A stretch of 64,000 nucleotides of DNA from JAMXLO01 sp037201625 (GTDB lineage: Bacteria > Pseudomonadota > Alphaproteobacteria > Acetobacterales > Acetobacteraceae). A program made the position numbers and the translations under genes. The stretch is from contig JBBCGR010000003.1 of the NCBI GenBank assembly GCA_037201625.1, positions 2,356,001-2,420,000 on the forward strand, given 5' to 3'. Below, piece after piece: positions 1 to 9,086 of this stretch. The notes under the pieces were generated by a model. The model was not told the origin of the DNA and searched no databases. It was given only the letters and a program-made list of their open reading frames with translations. Each line of letters begins with the position of its first letter. Position 1 is the first letter of the stretch.

Positions 1-44
1 GCGTCCACACTGTGGCGGACGCCGTTGATCGTCATGTCGGGCAT
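1..44 (-). CDS. 5' end of a (2Fe-2S)-binding hydroxylase subunit (partial, runs off window)
   Basis: Only about 14 codons are visible, reading MPDMTINGVRHSVDA. This matches the usual beginning of the small (2Fe-2S) subunit of xanthine-dehydrogenase/aldehyde-dehydrogenase type molybdenum hydroxylases, whose first beta strands read like M-x-x-TINGxxxxVD. An AAGGAA ribosome binding site lies a few bases upstream of the ATG. It starts 16 bases downstream of the cytochrome c gene on the same strand. Cytochrome c plus 2Fe-2S plus molybdopterin subunit is a known operon layout for periplasmic aldehyde or alcohol oxidation. The identification rests on a very short N-terminus, so it is tentative. Confidence 0.5.
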   Translation of the reverse strand, partial: MPDMTINGVRHSVD

Positions 45-60
45 TGGCGGTTCCTTCAGC

Positions 61-420
61 CTATTTCAGGGTATGCAGGTAGGCGATGATGTCCTGCCGC
101 TGCTGCTCCTCGGGGACAGCGATGAACATCTTGTTGCCCCGGACGGTGCCCTGGGGGTTGGCCAGGAACCGATCGAGGGTCGCGTCGTCCCAGGTGAGGT
201 CGGCCGCCGCCAACTGGCGCGAAAACGTGTAGCCGGGCACGGTGGCGGCGCGGCTTCCCACGATGCCGGCCAGCGACGGACCGATCCCGTTACGGCCGGG
301 CTCGATCGAATGGCAGGGGGTGCAGCGGCTGAACGCGCGCTGTCCCGCAGCGGCGTCACCGGCCGCCGCTGCGGGCGCGGTGACGGCAACGGATGCCAAC
401 AAAACGGCGATCATGCGCAT
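61..420 (-). CDS. Periplasmic class I c-type cytochrome
   Basis: A 119-residue protein with a signal peptide (residues 1-20, ending AAAA), a haem-attachment motif CTPCH at 33-37 and a likely axial methionine at Met98 in GNKMFI. Size and motif spacing fit a small monohaem cytochrome c2/c552-like electron carrier exported by Sec. I chose the ATG at 420 because an AGGAAGG site lies 8 bases upstream and the signal peptide begins there; an open frame continues upstream to 669 but looks non-coding. It lies directly upstream of the putative 2Fe-2S subunit, suggesting it accepts electrons from a molybdenum hydroxylase. Confidence 0.88.
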   Translation of the reverse strand: MRMIAVLLASVAVTAPAAAAGDAAAGQRAFSRCTPCHSIEPGRNGIGPSLAGIVGSRAATVPGYTFSRQLAAADLTWDDATLDRFLANPQGTVRGNKMFIAVPEEQQRQDIIAYLHTLK

Positions 421-684
421 GCAGCGAACCTTCCTGTCCTGCGCGCGATAGATGGGGAAAATGACCGGGCTGCCAATGCCGCCTGCCATGCAGAGGCTGC
501 ATCGGGGGATGGCCGCACGCAACGCCGCGATCGGCCGAAAATGCCCGCAACAGGAAAGACAAAGAGCCGGTCTGGCGACAGTCGGCTGGGGGATGCCCCG
601 CGCGACCGCTGCCGATCCTCGATCACTAGATAGCGCACACGGCGGCCGGCGAAAGGCCTGGACAGACAATTCGTGGCGGCCCTG

Positions 685-3600
685 TCAATCCGCACCGGCT
701 TCCTCCAGCTTCTCGGCAAGCCGCGGCAGCCGGGCGTGACGGCGCGGCATCAGCCAAAGCTGCAGCCGGTCGAGATACAGGTAGATCACCGGCGTCGTGT
801 AGAGCGTGAGTACCTGGCTCAGCATCAGCCCGCCCACCATGGCATAGCCGAGCGGCTTGCGCAGTTCGGAACCGGCGCCGCTCTCCAGCATCAGCGGCAG
901 GCCCGACAGCAGGGCCGCCATCGTGGTCATCAGGATCGGGCGGAAGCGCAGCAGGCAGGCCTGGCGGATCGCATCCAGCGGCCGCGCGCCGTCGTTGCGT
1001 TCGGCGTGGATGGCGAAGTCCACCATCATGATGCCGTTCTTCTTCACGATGCCGATCAGCAGGATGATGCCGATCATCGCGATCACCGACAGGTCGGTGT
1101 GTGCCAGCATCAGCATCAGCAGCGCGCCGACGCCGGCCGAGGGCAGGGTGGACAGGATGGTCAGCGGCAGGATGTAGCTTTCGTAGAGTACGCCCAGGAT
1201 GATGTACACCGCGGCGAGTGCGGCGGCGATCAGGTACGGCTCCGTGCTGAGCGAGGTCTGGAAGGCCTGCGCCGAGCCCTCGAAGCTGCCTTGCAGCGAC
1301 AGCGGCGCGTGCAGCGAATCGTGGATCTGGTTGATGGCCGCGACCGCGTCGCCGAGGGCCGCGCCCGGTGCCAGGTTGAACGAGATGGTCACCGCGGGGA
1401 ACTGGCTCTGGTGGTTCACCGCGAGCGGCGTGATCGGCTTGGTGTCGACGTGCACCAGCACCGACAGCGGTACGGCCTGGCCGTTCGGTGCCCGCACGTA
1501 CAGCTTGTCCAGCGTCGCCAGATCGCCCTCGAGCTTCGGCGGCACCTCCAGGATGACGAAATACGAGTTGAGCTGGGTGAAGTATTGCGCGACCTCGCGC
1601 TGGCCGAACGCGTCGTACAGCGTGTCGTCGATCTGCTGCGCCTGGATGCCGAAGCGCTGCGCCGTGCGACGGTCGATGGTGAGCGTCGCGGTGGTGCCGG
1701 CGATCTGCTGGTCGGTGGCGACGTCGCGCAGCAGCGGCAGCGCGCGCATCTGGTCCAACACCTTCGGCGCCCAGGCGTTCAACTCGGCCGTGCTGGAATC
1801 CTGCAGCGTGTATTGATACAGCGTGCGCGACAGGCGGCCGCCGACGTTGATGTCCTGCGCCGGCTGCATGAACAGTTGCACGCCGGGCACCGCACGCGCC
1901 TTCTGCGCCAGGCGCGCGATCACATGCATCACATCGTCGTCCGGCCGCTGATCCCACGGCTTCAGGTTGATGTAGAAGCGCCCGTCGTTGCCCTGCTGGC
2001 CGGCGACGCCGGCGCCGACCTGCGAGCCGTAGGATGCGACCGCCGGGTCGCTGCCGACGATCTCATTGAGCTGTTTCTGCAGCTTCACCATCTGCTGGAA
2101 CGACGCATCCTGCGCGCCTTCCGAGATGCCGATGATCAGGCCGACATCCTGCGTGGGGAAGAACCCCTTGGGGATGATGACGAACAGGAAACCGGTCACC
2201 GCGACGGTGGCCACGAACACCATCAGCGTGATGAAGCGGAAGCGCAGGGCGATATCCAGCGTGCGGCGATAGAACCCGAGCATGCCGTCGAACATCGCCT
2301 CGACGATGCGGTACAGCCGGCCATGGGTGCCGTGATGCGGCGCCAGGAAGCGCGAGCACATCATCGGCGTCAGCGTCAGCGAGACGACGGCGGAGACCAG
2401 CACGGTGATCGACACCGTCATGGCGAACTCGCGGAACAGGCGGCCGACGATGCCGCCCATCAGCAGCAGCGGGATGAACACCGCCACGAGGGAGAGGCTG
2501 ATGGAGACGATGGTGAAGCCGATCTCGCCGGCGCCCTTCAGCGCGGCGTCCATCGGACTCATGCCGTCCTCGATATGGCGGTAGATGTTCTCCAGCATCA
2601 CGATCGCATCGTCGACCACGAAGCCGACCGCGATGGTCAGTCCCATCAGCGACAGGTTGTCGAGGCTGAAGCCCAGCAGGTACATCGCGCCCAGCGTGCC
2701 GACCAGCGCCAGCGGCACCGTGACGCTCGGGATGATCGTCGCCCACACGTTGCGCAGGAACAGGAAGATCACCATCACCACCAGGCCGATCGACAGCGCC
2801 AGCGTGAACTCCACGTCGCTGACCGAGGCACGGATGGTCTGCGTGCGGTCGATGATCGTGCTGACATGCACCGATGGCGGGATCGATGCCTGCAGCGCCG
2901 GGAGTGCCGCCTTCAGCCGCTCCACCGTGTCGATGACGTTGGCGCCGGGCTGCTTGAACGCGAGCAGCAGCACGCCGCTGCCGCCGTTCTGCCAGGCCGC
3001 GATCTCGCGGTTCTGCGGGCCGCGCACCGCCTTGCCGACATCGCCGACGTGCACCGGCGCGCCGTTGCGCCAGGCGATGATGACGTCGTTGTACGGCTCG
3101 GGGTCGGTAAGCTGGTCGTCGTCCAGCACGGTGTAGGATTTGTCCGGCCCGTCGATCGAGCCCTTGGGGCTGTTGACCGTGGCGTTGGTCAGCGCGGTGC
3201 GCACGTCCTCCAGCGTCAGGCCCATATAGGCGAGCTTCGCCGGATCGACCTGCACGCGGATTGCCGGCTTCTGCTGGCCGCCCACCAGCACCTGCGAGAC
3301 GCCGGACACCTTCGAGAGATGCTGCGCCAGGATGTTCTCGGCGTAGTCGTCCACCACCGTCAGGGGCAGCGAATCCGACTGCACCGCCAGCACGAAGATC
3401 GGTGCATCGGCGGGGTTCACCTTCCGCACCGTGGGCTGGTTGGGCAGGTTCTTCGGCAACTGGCCGGCCGCCGCGTTGATCGCCGCCAGCACGTCGGTCT
3501 GCGCCGCGTCGATGTTGCGGTTGAGTTCGAACTGCAGCGTGATGGTGCTGGTGCCGAGCACGTTCATCGACGTCATCTGCGCCAGTCCGTTGATCTGGCT

Positions 3601-3813
3601 GAACTGCGTCTCCAGCGGCTCGGCGACGCTGGAGGCCATGGTGTCGGGACTGGCACCCGGATAGTTCGCGGTCACGGTGATGGTCGGGAAGTCGACCTGC
3701 GGCAGCGGCGCCACCGGCAGCAGCGGATACGCGGCGAGCCCCACGAGAAGCACCGCCGCCATCAGCAGCGACGTGCCGATGGGGCGGCGGATGAACGGGG
3801 TGGAGATGCTCAT
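685..3813 (-). CDS. RND-family multidrug efflux permease, MdtB/MdtC type
   Basis: A 1042-residue inner-membrane proton-driven pump subunit. The N-terminus (RRPIGTSL, then LLPVAPLPQVDFPTI) and the segment ASSVAEPLE are hallmarks of the MdtB/MdtC/MuxB subgroup. Further RND marks are NPADAPI, the TM4 acidic pair in GFVVDDAIVMLEN and LTPMMCSRFL before the second periplasmic domain. Length is normal for the HAE1 class. It overlaps the adaptor gene by 4 bases (ATGA), so the two are translationally coupled. No outer-membrane TolC partner is in view. Exact substrates cannot be read from sequence; the closest named relative I recognise is E. coli MdtC. Confidence 0.93.
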   Translation of the reverse strand: MSISTPFIRRPIGTSLLMAAVLLVGLAAYPLLPVAPLPQVDFPTITVTANYPGASPDTMASSVAEPLETQFSQINGLAQMTSMNVLGTSTITLQFELNRNIDAAQTDVLAAINAAAGQLPKNLPNQPTVRKVNPADAPIFVLAVQSDSLPLTVVDDYAENILAQHLSKVSGVSQVLVGGQQKPAIRVQVDPAKLAYMGLTLEDVRTALTNATVNSPKGSIDGPDKSYTVLDDDQLTDPEPYNDVIIAWRNGAPVHVGDVGKAVRGPQNREIAAWQNGGSGVLLLAFKQPGANVIDTVERLKAALPALQASIPPSVHVSTIIDRTQTIRASVSDVEFTLALSIGLVVMVIFLFLRNVWATIIPSVTVPLALVGTLGAMYLLGFSLDNLSLMGLTIAVGFVVDDAIVMLENIYRHIEDGMSPMDAALKGAGEIGFTIVSISLSLVAVFIPLLLMGGIVGRLFREFAMTVSITVLVSAVVSLTLTPMMCSRFLAPHHGTHGRLYRIVEAMFDGMLGFYRRTLDIALRFRFITLMVFVATVAVTGFLFVIIPKGFFPTQDVGLIIGISEGAQDASFQQMVKLQKQLNEIVGSDPAVASYGSQVGAGVAGQQGNDGRFYINLKPWDQRPDDDVMHVIARLAQKARAVPGVQLFMQPAQDINVGGRLSRTLYQYTLQDSSTAELNAWAPKVLDQMRALPLLRDVATDQQIAGTTATLTIDRRTAQRFGIQAQQIDDTLYDAFGQREVAQYFTQLNSYFVILEVPPKLEGDLATLDKLYVRAPNGQAVPLSVLVHVDTKPITPLAVNHQSQFPAVTISFNLAPGAALGDAVAAINQIHDSLHAPLSLQGSFEGSAQAFQTSLSTEPYLIAAALAAVYIILGVLYESYILPLTILSTLPSAGVGALLMLMLAHTDLSVIAMIGIILLIGIVKKNGIMMVDFAIHAERNDGARPLDAIRQACLLRFRPILMTTMAALLSGLPLMLESGAGSELRKPLGYAMVGGLMLSQVLTLYTTPVIYLYLDRLQLWLMPRRHARLPRLAEKLEEAGAD

Positions 3814-4931
3814 CGCGTGGCGATCCGGGTGCCCGATTGCAGGCGCGACTGGCCGTCGATCACGACGGTGTCACCGGCCGCCAGGCCCTTGGTGACGATG
3901 GCGAGGGCGGGGGTCTGGTAGCCGACGTCGATCGGGGTGCGCGCCACGGTGTCGTGCGCATCGACGGTATAGACGTAGAGGCCGTCAGGCCCGTGCTGGA
4001 TCGCGGCGGGCGGCACGGTGATCGCGTTCTTCGCCGTGTCGACCCGCAGATGGGCGTCGATGAACTGGCCGGGCCACAGCCTGTCGTGCGGGTTGGCGAA
4101 GGTCGCCTTCAGGCGGATCGTGCCGGTGGTCGGGTCGATCGTGTTATCGGGCGTCAGCAGCGTGCCGCTGTCCAGTTCGACGCTGTCGTCGCCGGTATAG
4201 GCGATCACCTGCAGCGTGCCCTGCGCCATCTCCTGCTGGATGCGCGGCAGGTCGTCCTGCGGCAGGGTGAACGTGGCCGAGATCGGGTGGATCTGGGTTA
4301 TGGTCACGATGCCGGTGGTGTCGGTCGCGTGGATCAGGTTGCCGGGATCGACCTGGCGCAGCCCGACGCGGCCATCCACCGGCGAGGTGATGGAGCAATA
4401 GTCGAGGTTGAGCTGTGCGGCCTCGATCGCGGCCTGGTCGCCGGCGACGGTGGCGATCAACTGGCCGACCAGCGCCTGCTGCGTGTCCACCTGCTGGCGC
4501 GAGGCGAAGTCCTGCGTCGCCAGCGACTGGAAGCGTGCGAGGTCGAGGCGTGCATTGGCCAGTTGCGCCGTATCCTGCCCCTTCTTCGCGATCGCCTGGT
4601 CCAGCACCGCCTGGTAGGGCCGCGGGTCGATCACCGCGATCAGGTCGCCCTGCTTCACCTCCTGGCCCTCGGTGACGGGAAACTTCATCAGGGTGCCGTC
4701 GACGCGGGCGCGCACCAGCACCGACTGGAAGGCCTGCACGGCGCCGACGCCGGTCACGTAGATCGGCACGTCCTGCCGCTGCGCCTTGGCCACAACGGCG
4801 GGGATGGTCGATGACGCGCCGGTGTCCTGGGGCGGATCCGCTCGCTGGGCGGATGAGGTGTGGATGATGACGGCGGCCGCGACCGCGGCGCAGAGGGCGG
4901 TAGCCCCCCACCGCCAGAGAGAATTTCGCAT
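3810..4931 (-). CDS. RND efflux periplasmic adaptor subunit (MdtA/HlyD family)
   Basis: About 373 residues from the ATG at 4931, which is preceded by a perfect AGGAGG site 4 bases away; the open frame continues a little upstream without such a site. The N-terminus MRNSLWRWG plus a hydrophobic stretch is a signal/anchor sequence. Next come the barrel-sandwich (lipoyl-like) half-motif VTEGQEVKQGDLIAVIDPR, a helical hairpin, the second lipoyl half (SPVDGRVGLRQVDPGN) and the beta-barrel and membrane-proximal domains. It bridges the RND permease to a TolC-like channel. It is the first gene of the pair, and the LysR gene lies 112 bases upstream on the same strand. Confidence 0.92.
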   Translation of the reverse strand: MRNSLWRWGATALCAAVAAAVIIHTSSAQRADPPQDTGASSTIPAVVAKAQRQDVPIYVTGVGAVQAFQSVLVRARVDGTLMKFPVTEGQEVKQGDLIAVIDPRPYQAVLDQAIAKKGQDTAQLANARLDLARFQSLATQDFASRQQVDTQQALVGQLIATVAGDQAAIEAAQLNLDYCSITSPVDGRVGLRQVDPGNLIHATDTTGIVTITQIHPISATFTLPQDDLPRIQQEMAQGTLQVIAYTGDDSVELDSGTLLTPDNTIDPTTGTIRLKATFANPHDRLWPGQFIDAHLRVDTAKNAITVPPAAIQHGPDGLYVYTVDAHDTVARTPIDVGYQTPALAIVTKGLAAGDTVVIDGQSRLQSGTRIATR

Positions 4932-5043
4932 TGTGCCTCCTATCGGCCATGCTGCGGCGCAATATCGAGGCGGCGGGGGCATGCTTCAGGCGCCATGACC
5001 GGCATGCGCACATGCCGGCGGGGAATGCAGTGCGTTGTGCGAA

Positions 5044-6010
5044 CTAGTCCTGCACAGCCTCCCGGATCATGCGGCGCAGCCATCGCTGGGCGGGATGGCT
5101 GTCGAGCCGCCGATGCCAGATCATCGACAGGGCGATGCGCGGCGAGGGGAACGGCAATTCCCGCACCGCCAGCGGGCAGATCTGCGCCAGATCGAGGCCC
5201 GCCCGGCGGGGCACGACCGCAAGCCGGTCGGCGCCGACCAGCATCAGCACCAGCGACAGGAACGGCACGCGGGTCGCGACCCGGCGCGACAGTCCCGCGC
5301 TGCGCCAGCGCCTCATCGACGAAGCTCGTGTCATCGCCGCTGGATGTGATGATGACATGCGGAATTCGCGCCAGGCGCTCCGCGCAGAAGCCGGGTTCAT
5401 TCAGCGACGGATGTTGCCGGTCGAGCAGTACCACATAATCGTCATCGGTGATCCGCACGCACTTGAAGCGGTCGCCGCCGTCGACCAGCCGGCTCAGCGC
5501 CACATCGGCGGCACCCGAATCGAGTTGGTCGAGCACTTCGGTACGGCCGACGGGGCGAACATCCAGCGTGACGTTCGGCGCCACGTTGCCGACATTGCGC
5601 GCGAGCATGGGCACCACGGCGCGCGCCGCATAGTTGTTCGCGAGCAGCGTGAAGCTGCGCGACGATTCGGCTGGGTCGAAATCCTCCGGTTCCAGAGTCA
5701 GCCGCAACACACTCAATGCTTCGCGAATCGGCTCGGCCATCTGCAAGGCGCGCGGTGTTGGTTGCATGCCATCTGGCGCGCGGATGAATAATTCGTCATG
5801 CAGCATATGGCGCAGTCGCGCCAGCGCATGACTTGTGGCAGGTTGACTGAGGCCGAGGCGGCGTCCCGCGCGTGTGAGATTATGCTCCTGCATGAGTGCG
5901 TCGAACACGATCAGCAGATTGAGATCGATGGCACTCCAATTGAGCTGGCTCGCCCTCGAGGCGAGTTGCGGTGGCCGCAGACGGTCGGACTGCGTCAGGG
6001 ACATGTTCAT
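5044..6010 (-). pseudogene. LysR-type transcriptional regulator (frame disrupted once)
   Basis: The first about 245 codons encode a LysR N-terminal winged helix-turn-helix (LNLLIVFDALMQEHNLTRAGRRLGLSQPATSHALARLR) and most of the effector-binding domain. At about 5285 the frame shifts by one extra base. The remaining domain (from RVATRVPFLSLVLMLVGADRL to REAVQD) continues in another frame to the stop at 5044. Restored length is about 320 residues, normal for the family. Two in-frame ATGs (6010 and 6004) are possible starts; neither has a strong ribosome binding site. It is located just upstream of the efflux pair and divergent from the DUF305 gene, so it plausibly controls the pump. Either a sequencing error or a genuine inactivating mutation. 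Confidence 0.82.
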
Positions 6011-6139
6011 TCCAAATCCACATGTGCGCAGAAGAACTCTGCATGATTCACGTCGCAACCGCTCCTCCAATTGCCGGGAGGCAGCGTTGCGTTTCGGGCG
6101 CCTCGGTCGTGGCGATCATCGACAAAGCGAGAGGGAAGT

Positions 6140-6538
6140 ATGCAAGCGCTCCACTGCGTACGCAGGCTATGTCTGGTATTGGCGCCTGTCGCATGGCTGA
6201 CGCCGGCGCTTGCGGCATCGCCGGCCGACACGGCCTTCCAGCAGGAAAGCAAGGTCGCGATGGACCGCATGATGGCCGGCATGGACGTGAAGCCGTCGGG
6301 CGACGTCGACCGCGACTTCGCCCTGATGATGATCGCGCATCACCAGGGGGCGATCGACATGGCCGAAGCGGAATTGCGTCATGGTCGTAACGAGCAGCTT
6401 CGCCGGATCGCGCGGGACATCGTCGTCGAGCAGCAGCAGCAGATTGCGGCGATGCGCCTGGCGGTCGGCCTGCCCGCATCGGCACCATCCGCGGCGCCGG
6501 CCCCGATGGCGCCGATGCGCCACGGCGACAGGCCGTGA
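6140..6538 (+). CDS. DUF305-family exported protein
   Basis: A 132-residue protein starting at the ATG at 6140, which has GAGGGAAG just upstream. Residues 1-26 form a signal peptide (hydrophobic LCLVLAPVAWLTPALA). The DUF305 core follows: MMAGM, then FALMMIAHHQGAIDMAEAEL with its His-His pair, then EQQQQIAAMR. DUF305 proteins are ferritin-like helical bundles, often found with copper-handling genes, but their biochemical role is not established. Some forms carry two histidine/methionine-rich repeats; this is the short single-domain form. It is divergent from the LysR gene with 129 bases between them. Confidence 0.85.
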   Translation: MQALHCVRRLCLVLAPVAWLTPALAASPADTAFQQESKVAMDRMMAGMDVKPSGDVDRDFALMMIAHHQGAIDMAEAELRHGRNEQLRRIARDIVVEQQQQIAAMRLAVGLPASAPSAAPAPMAPMRHGDRP

Positions 6539-6807
6539 TGCGGCATCCCTGCCCCTGGACACCGCGCTCTGCATCCCCGACTGCGCCGACCGGACACCGG
6601 CCGCGACGCTTCCTCCGACACGATCCGGCCAACACCCGCCTGCCCGGCGTCGTCCGGCTGGCGGTGACTCGTGATCGTGCCCACCGACCCGCCCTGCGGC
6701 CACGACAGACCGGTGGAGCCGCCGTCGTAGCGCCGGCCCGGTTGGAAATACCCTTGCCTCACGCTGCCGATTGCGCTTGAACCCGCGGCTTTCGCGCGGA
6801 GCGGCCC

Positions 6808-8043
6808 ATGGTCCAGGCGATCGGCATCGACTTCGGCACCACCAACAGCGTGGTGGCCGTGCTGCACGACGATGGCCGCGTCACCACGCAGCGCCACTCC
6901 TCGCTCGATGTGTTCCGCTCGGTGCTCTGCTTCTGGACCGAGGAAACGCCGGCCCGCCAGATGCTGCGCCACGCCGCCGGGCCGGAGGCGATCACCGCCT
7001 ATCTCGACGATCCGCTCGACAGCCGGCTGATCATGTCGATGAAGACCTACCTCGCGCAGAAGAGCTTCACCGAGACTCGCATCTTCGGCCATCCGTTCAC
7101 CCTGGAACGCCTGATCGCCCGCTTCCTGGGCGCATTGCTGGCCGATGCCCCGCAGGCGCCGCATGTGGTGGTCGGCCGCCCGGTGCGCTTCGCCGGCGAG
7201 TTCGTCGACGACAGCCTGGGCGCCGACCGGCTGCGCGGCGCCTATGCCGAGGCGGGGCTGCCAAAGGTGACGCTGGCGCTGGAGCCCGAGGCGGCCGGCA
7301 CGCGTTTCGCCCGCAGCCTCACCGAGCCGGCCACCGTGCTGATCGGCGATTTCGGCGGCGGCACCAGCGACTTCTCGATCATGCGCTTCGATCCGGTGGC
7401 CGGGGTGACGCCGCTGGGACACGCCGGTATCGGCATTGCCGGCGACGTGTTCGACTACCGCATCATCGACCGCGCCATCGCCCCGCTGCTCGGCAAGGGC
7501 GATTCCTACCGCATCATGGGCAAGCCACTGCCGGTGCCGCCGGAATACTACTCGGGCTTCGCCCGCTGGCATCTGCTGTCGCTGATGCGCAACCCGCGGA
7601 CGCTGCGCTCCATCTCCGAGGTCGCACGGACGGCCGAGCATCCGGAACGGCTGCACCACCTGATCGCGCTGATCGAGGATGGCCTCGGCTATGCGCTGTA
7701 CCAGGCGGTCTCCACCGCCAAAGCCGAGTTGTCGCGCGCCGATGTGGCGGTGCTGCGGTTCAGCCACAAGGACTTCGTGGTGGAACGCGAGGTCACCCGC
7801 GCCGAGTTCGAGCAATGGATCGCGCCCGACCTCGCCCGCCTCGCCGCGACGGTCGACCAGGTGCTGGCGCAGGCCGCACTGCCGGCGGACCAGGTGGACC
7901 GCGTGTTCCTGACCGGCGGCACCGCCTTCGTGCCGGCGGTGCGGCGGCTGTTCGAGGACCGGTTCGGCGCCGGCAGGCTGGAAGGCGGCGGCGAGTTCGT
8001 GTCCGTGGCCGAAGGTCTTGCGCTCATCGGCCAGCCCGCTTAG
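6808..8043 (+). CDS. Hsp70-family ATPase, YegD-like
   Basis: A 411-residue actin/Hsp70-fold protein. The phosphate-1 motif IGIDFGTTNSVVAV opens the protein, the phosphate-2 motif VLIGDFGGGTSDFSI is near residue 180, and an adenosine-type motif FLTGGTAFVPAVRRLF is near the C-terminus. There is no substrate-binding beta-sandwich or lid, so it matches the short YegD class of Hsp70-like proteins and not DnaK. A GGAGCGG site precedes the ATG. YegD proteins are predicted cytoplasmic chaperone-like ATPases without a firmly assigned client. It stands ahead of ndk with 37 bases between them. Confidence 0.86.
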   Translation: MVQAIGIDFGTTNSVVAVLHDDGRVTTQRHSSLDVFRSVLCFWTEETPARQMLRHAAGPEAITAYLDDPLDSRLIMSMKTYLAQKSFTETRIFGHPFTLERLIARFLGALLADAPQAPHVVVGRPVRFAGEFVDDSLGADRLRGAYAEAGLPKVTLALEPEAAGTRFARSLTEPATVLIGDFGGGTSDFSIMRFDPVAGVTPLGHAGIGIAGDVFDYRIIDRAIAPLLGKGDSYRIMGKPLPVPPEYYSGFARWHLLSLMRNPRTLRSISEVARTAEHPERLHHLIALIEDGLGYALYQAVSTAKAELSRADVAVLRFSHKDFVVEREVTRAEFEQWIAPDLARLAATVDQVLAQAALPADQVDRVFLTGGTAFVPAVRRLFEDRFGAGRLEGGGEFVSVAEGLALIGQPA

Positions 8044-8080
8044 TCACACGCCCCACCCCGATCACCAGGAGCACGCCCCC

Positions 8081-8503
8081 ATGGCGACCGAGCGCACGCT
8101 CTCCATCATCAAGCCCGACGCGACGCGGCGGAACCTCACCGGCCAGATCAACGCGGTGCTGGAGGGCGCAGGCCTGCGCATCGTGGCGCAGCGGCGCATC
8201 CGCCTGACCCAGGCGCAGGCCGAGGCGTTCTACGGCGTGCACAAGGAGCGGCCGTTCTTCAACGGGCTGGTCGCGTTCATGATCTCCGGCCCGGTCGTCG
8301 TGCAGGTGCTGGAGGGCGAGGGCGCGGTCGCGAAGAACCGCGAGACGATGGGCGCGACGGATCCGAAGAAGGCCGCCGCCGGAACGATCCGCGCGCAGTT
8401 CGCCGAGGACATCGAGGCGAACTCGGTGCACGGGTCGGACAGCGCGGAGAACGCCGCCATCGAGATCGGCTTCTTCTTCGCGCAGACCGACATCGTCGGA
8501 TAG
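8081..8503 (+). CDS. ndk: Nucleoside diphosphate kinase
   Basis: A 140-residue cytoplasmic enzyme that transfers the gamma phosphate from ATP to NDPs through a phosphohistidine. It has the family start RTLSIIKPDA, the GATDPKKAAAGTIR segment and the catalytic histidine at position 117 in NSVHGSD. Length is exactly typical for bacterial Ndk. The ATG at 8081 follows a CAGGAG site. It is 7 bases from the DinB-like gene downstream. Confidence 0.97.
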   Translation: MATERTLSIIKPDATRRNLTGQINAVLEGAGLRIVAQRRIRLTQAQAEAFYGVHKERPFFNGLVAFMISGPVVVQVLEGEGAVAKNRETMGATDPKKAAAGTIRAQFAEDIEANSVHGSDSAENAAIEIGFFFAQTDIVG

Positions 8504-8510
8504 CACCTGC

Positions 8511-9074
8511 ATGCCCGCATCGCTGCTGCAGACGCTGCGGGCGATGGCCTACAACAACGCCTGGGCGAACCACCGCCTGCTGTCGGCATGCGCGGCACTG
8601 ACGCAGGCCGAGTTCGCGGCGCCGCGCGTCAGCTTCTTCCCGTCGATCCAGGCGACGCTGAACCACAACCTGGTCATCGACTGGTTCTACGTCGATGCGC
8701 TGGAGGGCGGCACGCTGGGACCCGCCGCCTGGGCGAACGAGATCCCCTGCCCGGGGGTCGCGGACCTGCACGCCGCCCAGGCCGCGGTCGACCGGCGGCT
8801 GGTCGCCTGGTGCGACGCGCTGGACGACACCGGCCCCGACCGCATCATTCTCGTCCACCGCAACACGCGCGTGCAGCAGGAGCGTGCCGACCGGCTGCTG
8901 CTGCACCTGTTCCAGCACCAGGTGCACCACCGCGGCCAGGCGCACGCGATGCTGAGCGGCACCGGCGTCGCGCCGCCGCAACTCGACGAGTTCTTCTCCG
9001 TGGCCGAGGCGCCGCTGCGCGACACCGAGTTCCGGGCCCTCGGCTGGACCGAGGCCACCGTCTGGCGGGAGTGA
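8511..9074 (+). CDS. DinB/YfiT-family protein
   Basis: A 187-residue four-helix-bundle protein. MAYNNAWANHRLL near the N-terminus, a metal-ligand histidine in the TLNHNLVIDW segment and the HQVHHRGQAHAML motif near the C-terminus are typical of the DinB superfamily, whose three histidines bind a divalent metal. Many members are uncharacterised or are thiol-dependent transferases. No substrate can be assigned from sequence. Follows ndk closely and may share its transcript. Confidence 0.86.
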   Translation: MPASLLQTLRAMAYNNAWANHRLLSACAALTQAEFAAPRVSFFPSIQATLNHNLVIDWFYVDALEGGTLGPAAWANEIPCPGVADLHAAQAAVDRRLVAWCDALDDTGPDRIILVHRNTRVQQERADRLLLHLFQHQVHHRGQAHAMLSGTGVAPPQLDEFFSVAEAPLRDTEFRALGWTEATVWRE

Positions 9075-9086
9075 CCGCCGGCTGCG

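Noticed and set aside
61..669. N-terminally extended cytochrome c of 202 residues
   Set aside because: The extra 83 residues are Arg/Pro/Cys-rich and precede a normal signal peptide; the AGGAAGG site and signal peptide place the start at 420.
421..684. Small genes between the cytochrome c start and the RND stop
   Set aside because: Frames in this gap overlap each other on both strands with low-quality composition; no feature can be supported.
673..3921. A plus-strand open frame of over 1000 codons opposite the RND permease
   Set aside because: The same composition artefact; its Arg/His/Gln-rich sequence matches no family, and the permease on the minus strand is full length and conserved.
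6539..6807. Possible small gene between the DUF305 and Hsp70-like genes
   Set aside because: Open frames here are Arg/Pro-rich with no ribosome binding site or family resemblance; I see nothing definite in this 269-base stretch.
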